Assembly (NCBI GenBank): GCA_023442525.1
Contig: JAEZZA010000033.1
Location: forward strand, 1 to 63,669
Direction of reading: 5' to 3'
Length of the DNA stretch: 63,669 nucleotides
DNA from: Bacteroidota bacterium
GTDB lineage: Bacteria; Bacteroidota; Bacteroidia; Bacteroidales; UBA10428
Below the pieces are notes generated by a model that made no database searches, was not told where the DNA came from, and saw only the letters and a program-made list of their open reading frames with translations. Within the stretch, counting starts at the first letter, position 1, and every line of letters begins with the position of its first letter. The translations under genes and the position numbers were made by a program. Shown piece after piece: positions 51,122 to 60,885 of the stretch.

Positions 51122-53221
51122 ATGAGCCAGATCGAAGAACAGGAAGTAAAGTACCTGAAAGGTGTGGGACCCAAAAGGGCTGAAATGCTTGAAAAAGAAT
51201 TGGGCATCCGCACTTGTCGCGATTTGCTTTATTTTTTTCCATATAAACATATCGACCGGTCGAAAATATATTCCATACGGGAAATCGACCCCAACCTGGC
51301 CTATATACAAATAAAAGGAAAGATCACTCATTTCAGGTTAGAAGGTCAGCGTTATAAACAGCGCCTGGTTGCTGTTTTTGCAGATGATACAGGAAAGATG
51401 GAGTTGGTTTGGTTCCAGGGAACACAATGGGTTACCCGAAACTACCAGCCAAATGTGGAGTACATAGTTTTCGGACGGCCTTCCGTATATAACGGAAGAT
51501 TATCTATTGCCCATCCTGAAATAGAAGCCGCTTCGAACGAAGACCCTGCATATTCAACGCCTTTACAGCCTCAATACAGTTCTACTGAAAAACTCAGGAA
51601 TAATTTCTTTACTTCACGCACTATGCACAGGCTTATTGCCCAGGTACTTCAAACAGGTGTCCTTGAAGAAACCATGCCTGAGTACCTGGTTCAAAAACTG
51701 AAATTCATATCGCGCGATGAAGCCATCCGCAACATACATTTTCCTGCCAATCCCGAAATGCTGAGGAAGTCGATCGAGAGGTTAAAATTTGAAGAACTGT
51801 TTTATATACAGCTTAACATTCTGCTTCAGAAATTTCGCAGGAAGTCGGTTTCGAAAGGATTTGTTTTTTCGAGGGTCGGAGATCATTTCAATAATTTTTA
51901 CCAGACACGTCTTTCTTTTGAACTAACCGGGGCTCAGAAAAGAGTGATAAAAGAAATACGAAAAGATTTGGGTTCGGGAAGGCAAATGAACCGGTTGTTA
52001 CAGGGTGATGTTGGAAGCGGAAAAACATTGGTTGCGCTGATGGCCATGCTGATTGCCCTCGACAATGGTTACCAGGCTTGCCTGATGGCTCCCACTGAAA
52101 TTCTTGCCAACCAGCATTACAACACCATTTCGCGATTCCTTGAAGGGTTGGGAATCAGTGTGGTTTTGCTTACGGGTTCCACCAAAAAGGCCATGCGCAC
52201 CCGGCTTCACAAGGAATTGCAATCGGGCGATCTGCACATATTAATTGGTACTCACGCACTGATTGAAGATACGGTTCAGTTTCACAATCTTGGTTTGGTA
52301 ATTATTGATGAACAGCACCGGTTTGGCGTGGAGCAGAGAGCCAAACTCTGGAAAAAAACCGAACAGTATCCGCATGTGCTTGTAATGACGGCCACGCCTA
52401 TTCCACGTACGTTAGCCATGACATTATACGGCGATCTGGATGTTTCGGTGATTGACGAACTTCCCCCGGGCCGTAAACCTGTGAAAACTATTCACTATTA
52501 TGAGTCGAAGCGGCTCGTGTTGTTTAGTTTTATGAGAGAACAGATCAAAGCAGGGCGGCAGATTTACATTGTATATCCTCTGATCAGGGAGTCGGAAAAA
52601 CTCGATTACGTTGCACTCGAGGAAGGATATGAAGCAATTACCCGGGCATTTCCTCCCCCGGAATACAGCGTGGTTTGTGTACATGGTCAGATGAAACCGG
52701 AAGATAAGGATTCGGGAATGCAGTTATTTATTAAAGGCAAGGCACATATCATGGTTGCTACAACTGTTATTGAAGTTGGTGTTGACGTGCCTAACGCCTC
52801 GGTTATGGTTATTGAGAACGCGGAGCGTTTTGGATTATCGCAACTGCATCAGCTCAGAGGCAGGGTAGGTCGCGGAGCCGATCAGAGTTACTGCATCCTT
52901 ATGACCTCGTATAAACTCACTGCCGAGTCGCGAAAAAGAATTGGTATCATGGTCGAAAGCAACGACGGTTTCCGGATTGCTGAAGCCGATCTGAAACTCC
53001 GGGGTCCGGGCGATATCGAAGGAACGCAGCAGAGCGGTATTCCTTTTGATCTGAAGCTGGCCAATCTGAGTCATGATGGCCAGATCATTCAGTATGCAAG
53101 AGATATAGCCGGTGAAATACTTGATTCAGACGGATTACTTGAAAAGCCCGAAAACAGCCTCCTGCGGACACAGCTAACACGCATGAGCCGGTCGGCAGTC
53201 GACTGGAGTAAAATCAGTTGA
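51122..53221 (+). CDS. recG: ATP-dependent DNA helicase RecG
   Basis: RecG (699 residues) is the branch-migration helicase that remodels stalled forks. It has an N-terminal wedge/OB region starting LKGVGPKRAEMLEKELGI, Walker A GDVGSGKT, DEQH box (IIDEQHRFGVEQR), motif III TATPIPRTLAMT, and C-terminal VGVDVPNASVMVIENAERFG followed by QLRGRVGRG. The length is normal. The ATG at 51122 is supported by the first helix of the wedge region. Confidence 0.97.
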   Translation: MSQIEEQEVKYLKGVGPKRAEMLEKELGIRTCRDLLYFFPYKHIDRSKIYSIREIDPNLAYIQIKGKITHFRLEGQRYKQRLVAVFADDTGKMELVWFQGTQWVTRNYQPNVEYIVFGRPSVYNGRLSIAHPEIEAASNEDPAYSTPLQPQYSSTEKLRNNFFTSRTMHRLIAQVLQTGVLEETMPEYLVQKLKFISRDEAIRNIHFPANPEMLRKSIERLKFEELFYIQLNILLQKFRRKSVSKGFVFSRVGDHFNNFYQTRLSFELTGAQKRVIKEIRKDLGSGRQMNRLLQGDVGSGKTLVALMAMLIALDNGYQACLMAPTEILANQHYNTISRFLEGLGISVVLLTGSTKKAMRTRLHKELQSGDLHILIGTHALIEDTVQFHNLGLVIIDEQHRFGVEQRAKLWKKTEQYPHVLVMTATPIPRTLAMTLYGDLDVSVIDELPPGRKPVKTIHYYESKRLVLFSFMREQIKAGRQIYIVYPLIRESEKLDYVALEEGYEAITRAFPPPEYSVVCVHGQMKPEDKDSGMQLFIKGKAHIMVATTVIEVGVDVPNASVMVIENAERFGLSQLHQLRGRVGRGADQSYCILMTSYKLTAESRKRIGIMVESNDGFRIAEADLKLRGPGDIEGTQQSGIPFDLKLANLSHDGQIIQYARDIAGEILDSDGLLEKPENSLLRTQLTRMSRSAVDWSKIS

Positions 53222-53228
53222 TTTCTTA

Positions 53229-54863
53229 TTATAATCCCAGGACTTCTGTACCCTGTTCAAACACAATGTCTACAGGTATATCCTTATCAGCAATCCTGCG
53301 AAGTGCACTCTCGAGGTCATCGCCCATTACGCCATAGGTCTGCATCATCCACATTGCTTTTTCATAATCGCCGTCTCCCTGTATGGTAAGAATAAGGCGT
53401 GACAAGGAGTCAACAGCTTCCTTCATTTTGTCGAAGTTGATCTGGTATTTTCCGGTTTTATCTACTGAAAAAGCTCCTTTTTCCTTGAAATAATTAAAGC
53501 GGATCAGGTTTGCTTTACCATGGGCACTGGATGCACCAAACCGGATCGATCTGAAGGTTCCGGCCATAAAGGTGGTATACTCATTCATCATGTCAATATC
53601 CAGTTCTCCCATATCTTTTAGTTTGGCTTCAAGATACAGTCCCAGAATATCGGCTTTGCCTTCTTCGAGTGTGGTGTATTGTTCTTTCAATGCTTCTCTC
53701 ACAGTGCCTTTGCCGTTGATTGTATTTGAACTTCCCAGGCCGTGTGCTACTTCGTGAAACATGGTGTTGGAGAAAAAGGCATCAAAAGTTACATGCTTAA
53801 CCTGATCGGCAGGCAGCATCTCGCCGGCAATGGGAAGCATGATCTTGTCGAATTTGGCCTTCATGGCATTTTTCAACTGTAACCTCCGGCTTCCTTTTGC
53901 CAGTTGAACCACTTCATCGTTCGGAAGATTAATGGCAATGGTTTTGCTTCCGGCATTGCAGTCACCTGCATAATAAACTACATCATATGCTCCCAGATCC
54001 GAATTGTCGCCCGGCATTTCCTGTTTGTACTTTTCATCCACCGGAAGTCCCTTCTGCAAATCAGGAAGAAGCGCTGCATATTTTTTGAGTTTTTCGCTCC
54101 AATCCATATCCTTTATCAGAACATAAGCCTCATGTCCAGCTTTATATCCGTAAAGCTGGTCTTCATAGGTTTCAATAGGACCTATTACAAAATCAATCCG
54201 GTTGGTTTTCATGTCCATCCAGGCCATGTCGCTTTCCCTGTAGTTATCGTCGAGCAAGGCTTTGGAACGAAGTTCCAGGTATTTCTTCAAGCCCTTGTCT
54301 TCAGCAAGCTTTGATGCTTCTAAAATCAATTCCGAGGCTTTTTGAACATAGGGGGCAAATTCCACATGGTAAGGAACCGTGATGAGTTGTCCCTGGCTGT
54401 CGCGACGGATCATGGTATACAAATCACTCTTTGTAGCACTCTGATATGCATCGAATTCCTTCTCTGTCATATCAGTTGGATAAAAATTAGCGCCTGCCCG
54501 TTTGGCTTCGAATCCATCAAACAGCACAGCGTTATTGTTCATCCTGTCCCATGGTCCGTAATGGATGTCGGCAAGTTTTCGGGCATTTTCATCACTTATC
54601 AACTTCATAAGGCTGTCCCTGTTGCCGTACGATTCGAGCCAGAATATCTGGTTCATAATATCCGCGGCCTCAATGAGAAGGGGTATCATTTTCTTTTCAT
54701 TCTCTGTCAGCGCACTCAGGTCGGATGTTAACCTGAATTCTGCAAAATCATTTAGCTTCATGGTAATCGTGTCAATATTTCCTGTTTCCGCTGGTTTTTT
54801 CATACTGCATGATGAAAGAATGTACAGGATTAATCCAACGAAAAGAATAAGTTTAGTTTTCAT
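53229..54863 (-). CDS. Lipoprotein zinc hydrolase related to peptidase family M49
   Basis: The 544-residue protein has a lipoprotein signal (LSSC, Cys19). The C-terminal half resembles dipeptidyl-peptidase III (M49) relatives: a zinc motif HEVAHGLG (His370, Glu371, His374), followed 26 residues later by EEGKAD (400-405), like the EExxAE motif of M49. True DPP III has HELLGH, with one more residue between the histidines, so the spacing here is HExxH-like. It is likely a periplasmic or outer-membrane-anchored metallopeptidase; substrate unknown. It follows the GT2 gene by 46 bp and is convergent with recG. Confidence 0.82.
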   Translation of the reverse strand: MKTKLILFVGLILYILSSCSMKKPAETGNIDTITMKLNDFAEFRLTSDLSALTENEKKMIPLLIEAADIMNQIFWLESYGNRDSLMKLISDENARKLADIHYGPWDRMNNNAVLFDGFEAKRAGANFYPTDMTEKEFDAYQSATKSDLYTMIRRDSQGQLITVPYHVEFAPYVQKASELILEASKLAEDKGLKKYLELRSKALLDDNYRESDMAWMDMKTNRIDFVIGPIETYEDQLYGYKAGHEAYVLIKDMDWSEKLKKYAALLPDLQKGLPVDEKYKQEMPGDNSDLGAYDVVYYAGDCNAGSKTIAINLPNDEVVQLAKGSRRLQLKNAMKAKFDKIMLPIAGEMLPADQVKHVTFDAFFSNTMFHEVAHGLGSSNTINGKGTVREALKEQYTTLEEGKADILGLYLEAKLKDMGELDIDMMNEYTTFMAGTFRSIRFGASSAHGKANLIRFNYFKEKGAFSVDKTGKYQINFDKMKEAVDSLSRLILTIQGDGDYEKAMWMMQTYGVMGDDLESALRRIADKDIPVDIVFEQGTEVLGL

Positions 54864-54909
54864 GCCCGTTATTTTTCTGGTTAATGCTAAGTTAGGTGTT
54901 TTTAGATAA

Positions 54910-55659
54910 TTATGTGGGTTTCGAGAAAATCCGGAACGAAAAGAGACCGGACTTCTGAAGCAGATAGGAAATGCTCACAGCCAGTACACCAAATCCATAT
55001 TTAATGCTGCGGCTGATATTTATGGATGAAGCTTCGTCGAAGTATCGCGTCGGGCATGTGATTTCTGCAATTTCAAAACCCGAATAAAAGATCTGGGCTA
55101 TCATTTGATTATCAAACACAAAATCATCCGAATTTACATGGTAATTCACCTTTCGTAACACATTCGATGTAAAAGCACGATAACCTGTGTGGTATTCCGA
55201 CAATTTCTGATTCATCAGAATATTCTGGAAAAGAGTCAGAATACGGTTGGCGATATATTTGTATATCGGCATTCCGCCTTTAAGAGCTCCTTTCCCCAGG
55301 ATCCTTGATCCAAAGACCACTTCATAAACACCATTTGCAATCAGGTAACACATCGAATGAATAAGCCTTGGCGAGTACTGGTAATCGGGATGAAGCATCA
55401 CAACGATATCCGAATTCAGTTCAAGTGCCTTGTCGTAACATGTTTTCTGGTTGCCTCCATATCCTTTGTTTTCGGTATGTAATACAACATGTTTGATTCC
55501 GAGCTCATGTGCCAGCTTAACCGTATTATCGCTGCTTCGGTCGTCCACCAGGATTATATGGTCAACGATATCGCCAGGTATTTCGCTGAAAGTCTTTTCA
55601 AGCGTTTTTTCAGCGTTGTAAGCAGGGAGAACTACGGTTATTATTTTATTCAGGATCAT
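54910..55659 (-). CDS. Family 2 glycosyltransferase (dolichyl/polyprenyl-phosphate sugar synthase type)
   Basis: This 249-residue GT-A enzyme has VVLPAYNAEKTL, LVDDRSSDNT, a nucleotide-binding acidic site in MLHPDYQYSP and a conserved VFGSRILGKGALKGGMP segment. It resembles polyprenyl-phosphate hexose synthases. It is 45 bp downstream of the GT39-type gene, so it plausibly makes the lipid-linked sugar used by that membrane transferase. Confidence 0.88.
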   Translation of the reverse strand: MILNKIITVVLPAYNAEKTLEKTFSEIPGDIVDHIILVDDRSSDNTVKLAHELGIKHVVLHTENKGYGGNQKTCYDKALELNSDIVVMLHPDYQYSPRLIHSMCYLIANGVYEVVFGSRILGKGALKGGMPIYKYIANRILTLFQNILMNQKLSEYHTGYRAFTSNVLRKVNYHVNSDDFVFDNQMIAQIFYSGFEIAEITCPTRYFDEASSINISRSIKYGFGVLAVSISYLLQKSGLFSFRIFSKPT

Positions 55660-55704
55660 TTATAAAAGTTTGATAGTTTGACCACAACTTCAATATATTC
55701 TCAG

Positions 55705-57342
55705 TCAGGGATTACGTTTGAAAAATATGAATCCATTCTTTTCATACAAAAATCGTACATCAGGATATTCTGTAAGTATTTTTTCCTTACGATTGATCTT
55801 GGATGAGAAATATACGGGTTTATCTATATCGCCTTTAAGCAACCATTCTTTATCAGATGCTCCGAAATGGTTATGCATTTTTGCGCGACCGTAAAAAAGA
55901 TGAGCATAGCTTTTGTATCCGACGGTAGTCAGGTAGGCATCTTCGTCACTTACCGATTCAAAAAACTCCACAGCCGCTCTCTGCGAATATGCCTCAATCT
56001 TAGGGACAATTAGTAGCAGTGATGCAAATATGAATAAGGCCGTTAAAGATGCAAGTGCTTTAACTGCAAAATCTGTGTTCTTCTTTCTGAACAAAAGAAA
56101 AACAACAATTCCGGCTATCAGAATCAGCGGCGCAAGAAATTCAAACCCTTTCCAGCCTCCATGGGCAGCCAGGTTTCCAATAGCAAACGGATCATCTATC
56201 CGGTTAATGATAAGGTGTTTGAACCGGTCGGTGAAAGTAACCGTAGCTGTGATGACAGCAATAAGGATTCCCAATACGGTAATTAATACAGTTATGATTT
56301 GTAACCATTTCCCCCTGAAAAATATTTCTGCTTGGTACACTGCGAGTGTTGCCATGAAAGTCAGCGGGAAATAGCAAAGAGATGAATAATGAACAATTTT
56401 TGTTTTTACAATGGTGAATAGGATTATGACCACCCAGAACAGTATGAGCATCCAGATGTAAAACCCGTTATTGCTTACCGGCCTGAATCTGGAAGGGAAA
56501 AATGTAGGCAAGGCAAGGATGGATGCCGGAAATACCCCAAAAAACAGCACTACAAAATGATAAAGCAGGAAGCCGCCGTGTCCGGCGTCTTTTGTTTGAA
56601 ACAACCTGATCTGGTATTCGATGAAATCGGCAATAATGCTGAAGTTTCCCTGAAGAATCTGAAGAATGAACCATATCCCCCCGGTTAGGGTGATTACAAT
56701 AGTAAAAGCCAAAATATCTTTTATCCGTGCCTGAACCTTGAATTTTCTTACCAGGAGGTAAATGAGGAAAGTGATCAGAAAAACCAGGATAGCAACCGGT
56801 CCTTTGGTTATAATGGCAAGTCCCAGAAAAAACGCCGAAAGCATCGCGTGATTTAAGCGTTTTACGTCATCATTAAAATACAGGAATATCTGGTAAATAG
56901 ATAGAAATATGAACAGGTTGAACCAGGGGTCGATTATGCCCGATTTGAAATAAATAAATGGAAGCATGGATCCGGCATAGAGGAATACCCAGGTAATTCC
57001 AAAACGGCTGTCGTACAGTCTGCGTCCGGCATTGAAAAGAATGAGAAGAGTTATGATTCCGCAAATGGCGTTGGGTATTCGCGCAGCAAATTCATTAATT
57101 CCGAATATCTTCATGGAAAATACCTGCATCCAGATAAAAAGGGGCGGTTTCTCCCAAAATGGGACAAAATTGATCTGAACGGTGAGATAATCACCGCTAG
57201 TTATCATTTCGCGTGCCGATTCGGCAAAGTTGATTTCGTCCCAGTCGAATAAGTGTACCCCTCCCAGAAACGGGATGAATACAAGGCCTGCGACAATGGC
57301 GATAAGTATCTGAATTCTTATATTGCCGGATTTATCAGGCAT
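55705..57342 (-). CDS. Family 39 (ArnT/PMT-like) membrane glycosyltransferase
   Basis: The 545-residue protein has about 11-12 membrane segments and the GT39/GT-C layout. A first lumenal loop carries DWDEINFAESAREM (acidic catalytic region), and NFVPFWEKPPLFIWM follows, as in ArnT-like transferases. The C-terminal part after about 430 is soluble. It transfers a sugar from a polyprenyl-phosphate donor to lipid or protein on the outer face of the inner membrane. It overlaps the PAP2 gene by 8 bp. Confidence 0.9.
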   Translation of the reverse strand: MPDKSGNIRIQILIAIVAGLVFIPFLGGVHLFDWDEINFAESAREMITSGDYLTVQINFVPFWEKPPLFIWMQVFSMKIFGINEFAARIPNAICGIITLLILFNAGRRLYDSRFGITWVFLYAGSMLPFIYFKSGIIDPWFNLFIFLSIYQIFLYFNDDVKRLNHAMLSAFFLGLAIITKGPVAILVFLITFLIYLLVRKFKVQARIKDILAFTIVITLTGGIWFILQILQGNFSIIADFIEYQIRLFQTKDAGHGGFLLYHFVVLFFGVFPASILALPTFFPSRFRPVSNNGFYIWMLILFWVVIILFTIVKTKIVHYSSLCYFPLTFMATLAVYQAEIFFRGKWLQIITVLITVLGILIAVITATVTFTDRFKHLIINRIDDPFAIGNLAAHGGWKGFEFLAPLILIAGIVVFLLFRKKNTDFAVKALASLTALFIFASLLLIVPKIEAYSQRAAVEFFESVSDEDAYLTTVGYKSYAHLFYGRAKMHNHFGASDKEWLLKGDIDKPVYFSSKINRKEKILTEYPDVRFLYEKNGFIFFKRNP

Positions 57343-58000
57343 TCTTTTCTTGATTGATAAGTCGTTTTAATGACCATGCGTGCCAGGGACGATCATCCCT
57401 GTAAAAGATCAGATAAAAGGCAATTGCACCGGTACTGCCGATAATGGATCCCACTGTTATATCTATCAGAAAATGTTGTGAAAGGTATACCCGGGAAAAA
57501 GCTACGAGCAGGGCAAGCACAAAGAATACAAACTTTGCCGTCTGATTTTTTACAATCAACGTCAGGCACAGAAAAAGGGCGAATGCACTCGTGGAATGAC
57601 CTGAGGGGAAACTCCTGCCGCTAAGCATTTTAACCCCTTCCACAATATACAGATTATAGTCGGCAAGCAATTTCGAGGGACGTACAACGTCTTCGAAAAA
57701 GAGCCTTTTTAATATCTGTGTAACGAGTCCTGTTGAGAAATAAACAGTAATCAGAAACACAAAGTGTCTAAGCGAAAAGATAAGCAGGATCAGGGCAGGA
57801 AGGATAATAAACCATCCATCACCCAGATAGGTTGCCAGTGCAAAAAAGACATCGGCAAACGCCGTATGATGTTGGTTTATGAAAAGATGGATCTCTTTCT
57901 TCCCGGCGGAAAATAGTATAACTGCCGCAAACAGCAGAAAAACCAGGTATGGAACAAGAAATATCCGATTATCTTTCAGCGTTTTATTAAGCATACTCAT
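57335..58000 (-). CDS. PAP2-family membrane phosphatase
   Basis: The 221-residue phosphatase has about six membrane segments and the three PAP2 motifs: KRLFFEDVVRP (KX6RP), SFPSGHSTS (PSGH) and SRVYLSQHFLID (SRX5HX3D). It may recycle undecaprenyl pyrophosphate or dephosphorylate lipid A or phosphatidic acid. With the two downstream glycosyltransferases the polyprenyl carrier is an attractive substrate, but that is inference. An alternative start two codons in (57994) is possible. Confidence 0.92.
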   Translation of the reverse strand: MSMLNKTLKDNRIFLVPYLVFLLFAAVILFSAGKKEIHLFINQHHTAFADVFFALATYLGDGWFIILPALILLIFSLRHFVFLITVYFSTGLVTQILKRLFFEDVVRPSKLLADYNLYIVEGVKMLSGRSFPSGHSTSAFALFLCLTLIVKNQTAKFVFFVLALLVAFSRVYLSQHFLIDITVGSIIGSTGAIAFYLIFYRDDRPWHAWSLKRLINQEKNA

Positions 58001-58015
58001 CGATTACATGCCCGC

Positions 58016-58023
58016 CAAAAGTA
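58016..58023 (-). promoter_or_regulatory. -7 box (TACTTTTG, minus strand) for the PAP2-GT39-GT2 operon
   Basis: On the minus strand 58023-58016 reads TACTTTTG, a TAnnTTTG match 16 bases before the start at 58000, giving a leader of about 10 nt. Confidence 0.5.
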
Positions 58024-58114
58024 ACAGAATTGAGGTAAATTTCAAAACCGGGAATGGGCTGCCCAAAAGCCAAACCACTTGACAGATACCGGTGGATGCA
58101 GGCATCTATTGAGT

Positions 58115-58690
58115 TTACTTCACAATTCCCGAGAATCCCATGAATGCCAGCGACAATAAACCGGCTGTAACCAGCGACAGGGGAAAGCCTTTCATGCCTT
58201 TGGGAGTTTCCGTAAGCGAGAGCTGTTCGCGGATTCCCGCCATTAATATCATGGCAAAGGTAAAGCCGATGGCAATTCCGGCAGCGTACAGAACACTTGT
58301 AACCAGATTATAGTCCTTCTGAACAGCTAATATGGCAATACCCAGCACAGCACAGTTGGTAGTAATCAGGGGCAGGTAAATTCCAAGTGCCTGGTATAAT
58401 GCCGGAGCTGCCTTTTTAAGAATAATCTCAACAACCTGAACCAGGAAGGCAATTATAAAAATGAAGGTGATCGTCTGCATGAATTCAATTTGCAGGGGCA
58501 CCAGAATATAGTTCTGAATGAGAAAGGTTACCAGGTTGGCAAGCGACATTACAAAAACAACAGCCATTCCCATACCCAGTGAGGTTTCGATTTTATTGCT
58601 GACACCGAGGAACGGGCAAATACCCAGGAATTGAACCAGTACTACGTTGTTAACGAGAACGGCCGAAATAATCAAAAGGATATATTCCAT
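58115..58690 (-). CDS. rnfA: Rnf complex membrane subunit A
   Basis: RnfA (191 residues, six membrane helices) belongs to the RnfA/NqrE family and, with RnfE, holds an intramembrane iron-sulfur centre. Signature parts are NNVVLVQFLGICPFLG (with the Cys ligand) and LGIYLPLITTNCAVLGIAIL (second Cys). It is the last gene of the operon, 4 bp after rnfE. Confidence 0.96.
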   Translation of the reverse strand: MEYILLIISAVLVNNVVLVQFLGICPFLGVSNKIETSLGMGMAVVFVMSLANLVTFLIQNYILVPLQIEFMQTITFIFIIAFLVQVVEIILKKAAPALYQALGIYLPLITTNCAVLGIAILAVQKDYNLVTSVLYAAGIAIGFTFAMILMAGIREQLSLTETPKGMKGFPLSLVTAGLLSLAFMGFSGIVK

Positions 58691-58694
58691 TTGT

Positions 58695-59291
58695 TTAAAT
58701 ATTAAAATTTGACTTTACCCTGTTCATGACGGCAATAAGAAGTCCGTATGTAACGAAGGCTCCCGGAGGCAATACGAAAAGAAGAACCGTTGATGCATTC
58801 TCCGCCATCAGTCGGTATCCGAAAATTGATCCGTTACCCAGGATCTCGCGTACAGAGGCAATCAGCGTGATGGCAAGGGTGAATCCGAGTCCCATTCCGA
58901 TCCCGTCCAATACGGCCGGCAATACCGAATTCTTCTGTGCAAAAGCCTCTGCCCGGCCCAATATAATGCAGTTCACAACAATAAGCGGGATAAAAATACC
59001 GAGAGATTTATACAGATCGGGTGTATAGGCTTTCATTACCAGGTCGACAATAGTCACAAAGGTGGCGATTACCACAATGAATGCAGCAATTCTTACCTTG
59101 CTGGGTATGAGATTTTTTAAAAGCGCAATAATTAGGTTTGAAAAAACAAGTACAAATAGCGTTGCCGCACCCATACCTATGCCGTTAACCGCGGCGGTTG
59201 TAACTGCAAGTGTAGGGCAGGTTCCAAGTACCAGAACAAAAGTCGGGTTTTCTTTGAGCAAGCCGTTGGTTAAATAACGCAAATTCCCCAT
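58695..59291 (-). CDS. rnfE: Rnf complex membrane subunit E
   Basis: RnfE (198 residues, six membrane helices, RnfE/NqrD family) mirrors RnfA in topology. It shows ENPTFVLVLGTCPTLAVTT and LGIFIPLIVVNCIILGRAEA, each with a cysteine for the intramembrane cluster. It lies 21 bp after rnfG. Confidence 0.96.
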   Translation of the reverse strand: MGNLRYLTNGLLKENPTFVLVLGTCPTLAVTTAAVNGIGMGAATLFVLVFSNLIIALLKNLIPSKVRIAAFIVVIATFVTIVDLVMKAYTPDLYKSLGIFIPLIVVNCIILGRAEAFAQKNSVLPAVLDGIGMGLGFTLAITLIASVREILGNGSIFGYRLMAENASTVLLFVLPPGAFVTYGLLIAVMNRVKSNFNI

Positions 59292-59312
59292 GAATTTCGA
59301 TAATTGAAAATT

Positions 59313-59891
59313 TTATAATTGTGCCGATAGCGAATCTTTGATTTCCCTGAATGTGTCGAAAGCGCGCTGAAGAGCATCGCAGTATGCGCGGGAACTCACT
59401 GTGGCTGCTGTAATGGCATCCACATCACCTCCGTCCTTTTTTACTCTGAGAGTAAAATTGGCCGGGTTTTTTCCATTGAACTGATTGCTGAATAATGGTT
59501 CGGCCATTTTTGTGCCCAATCCGGGAGTTTCCTTGTGACTTAAAACAACTACTTTGTTAATGGTACCATCGGGTAGGAAGCCGGCCATTATTTCGATACG
59601 ACCGGCAAAACCTTTTTCGGTGTATGATTTGATGGCAAATCCTGCCGGCTGGTTCTGAAGGCTTACCTGGTATATAACCACTCCATCCTGTTCAGTCATA
59701 TTTGCGAGCGGATCACTGTCGAATTCAGGAACAACCAGGCGGATTGCATTGATCTCCTTTTGTTTGGCGGCTGTTTCGATTGGGCCCTTTGTCTTCAGGT
59801 ACACTATTGCAAGTGCTGCCGACATGGTCATCGAAATGAGCACGAGCGACAGGATCATGTTGATCAGCGTGGATTCAATTTTCTTACCCAT
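59313..59891 (-). CDS. rnfG: Rnf complex FMN-binding subunit G
   Basis: RnfG (192 residues) has one N-terminal membrane helix and a periplasmic FMN-binding domain. FMN is attached to a threonine through a phosphoester in the motif S/T-G-A-T-x-S/T. Here it reads ITAATVSS near the C-terminus, so the usual glycine is alanine while the acceptor Thr and the following Ser are kept. It overlaps rnfD by 8 bp. Confidence 0.94.
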   Translation of the reverse strand: MGKKIESTLINMILSLVLISMTMSAALAIVYLKTKGPIETAAKQKEINAIRLVVPEFDSDPLANMTEQDGVVIYQVSLQNQPAGFAIKSYTEKGFAGRIEIMAGFLPDGTINKVVVLSHKETPGLGTKMAEPLFSNQFNGKNPANFTLRVKKDGGDVDAITAATVSSRAYCDALQRAFDTFREIKDSLSAQL

Positions 59892-60885
59892 TTTTCACCT
59901 CCTCTCCGAATCTTTTTGGCTTAACGTACCTGTTGATGAGTGGTACCATTGCATTCATGATCAGAATTGCGAAGGACACTCCCTCGGGATATGAACCGAA
60001 TTTTCGTATGACTACGGTAATTATTCCTATTCCTGCTGCAAAAATCACCATTCCTTTTTTGGTCATGGGAGATGTTACCAGGTCGGTTGCCATATAAATA
60101 GCACCCAGCATTACACCACCTGTAAGGATGTGGAAGACAGGACCGGCGTTTGTCGAAGGATCTGCCAGCCAGAGGATTCCGGTGAAAATGTAAATTGTGC
60201 CGATCATTACAACAGGGATGTGCCATGTGATAATCTTTCGATAAAGCATATAGGCAAAACCAATCAGCAGTGCAATGGCTGAAATTTCACCCAGGGATCC
60301 TCCTGTTTGTCCTATTAGCAACTGTACCTGATCGGGTAACTGAGTCATTACTTCCTGCATATTTTCACCATTCCGGAGCGACTCTTTTAATAAGCCAAGC
60401 GGGGTAGCGCCGGTAGCCGCGTCGATGTACTGCAGTCGCGAAGACACCGGTAAAGGCCAGCTGGTCATCTGAACCGGAAATGAAATGAGCAGAAAAACAC
60501 GCCCGGCCAGAGCCGGGTTAAACGGGTTGTTACCCAGTCCGCCATAAGTCATTTTTGCTACTCCTATTGCAAAAAAGGAACCCAGAACTACCATCCACCA
60601 GGGAAGGTTCGAAGGCAGATTGAATGCCAAAAGGATACCGGTAACCATGGCTGAGCCATCGCTGATCCTTACAGGCACTTTCATAATATATTTCTGAATA
60701 GAGGCTTCGGCAACTATACAGGAAACCACGGCCACGGCGGTAACAACTAAGGCGCCTGCTCCGAACATATAAACAGTAACCAGAAAGGCCGGTATTAAGG
60801 AAATGATCACGCCATACATAAGCCTTGATACGGAATGATCAGTGCTTATATGGGGTGATGGTGAAACTGTAAAAAGCTTGCTCAT
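59884..60885 (-). CDS. rnfD: Rnf complex FMN-binding membrane subunit D
   Basis: RnfD (333 residues, about ten membrane helices, NqrB family) carries a covalent FMN on the threonine of TGATPLG (in DAATGATPLGLL). GGLGNNPFNPALAGR and the C-terminal EGVSFAILIMNAMVPLI are typical. It overlaps rnfC by 4 bp and rnfG by 8 bp. Confidence 0.96.
   Translation of the reverse strand: MSKLFTVSPSPHISTDHSVSRLMYGVIISLIPAFLVTVYMFGAGALVVTAVAVVSCIVAEASIQKYIMKVPVRISDGSAMVTGILLAFNLPSNLPWWMVVLGSFFAIGVAKMTYGGLGNNPFNPALAGRVFLLISFPVQMTSWPLPVSSRLQYIDAATGATPLGLLKESLRNGENMQEVMTQLPDQVQLLIGQTGGSLGEISAIALLIGFAYMLYRKIITWHIPVVMIGTIYIFTGILWLADPSTNAGPVFHILTGGVMLGAIYMATDLVTSPMTKKGMVIFAAGIGIITVVIRKFGSYPEGVSFAILIMNAMVPLINRYVKPKRFGEEVKNG

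Noticed and set aside
51032..51331. 100-residue N-terminal extension of the methyltransferase
   Set aside because: It overlaps the first 210 bases of recG on the other strand and does not look like a methyltransferase N-terminus.
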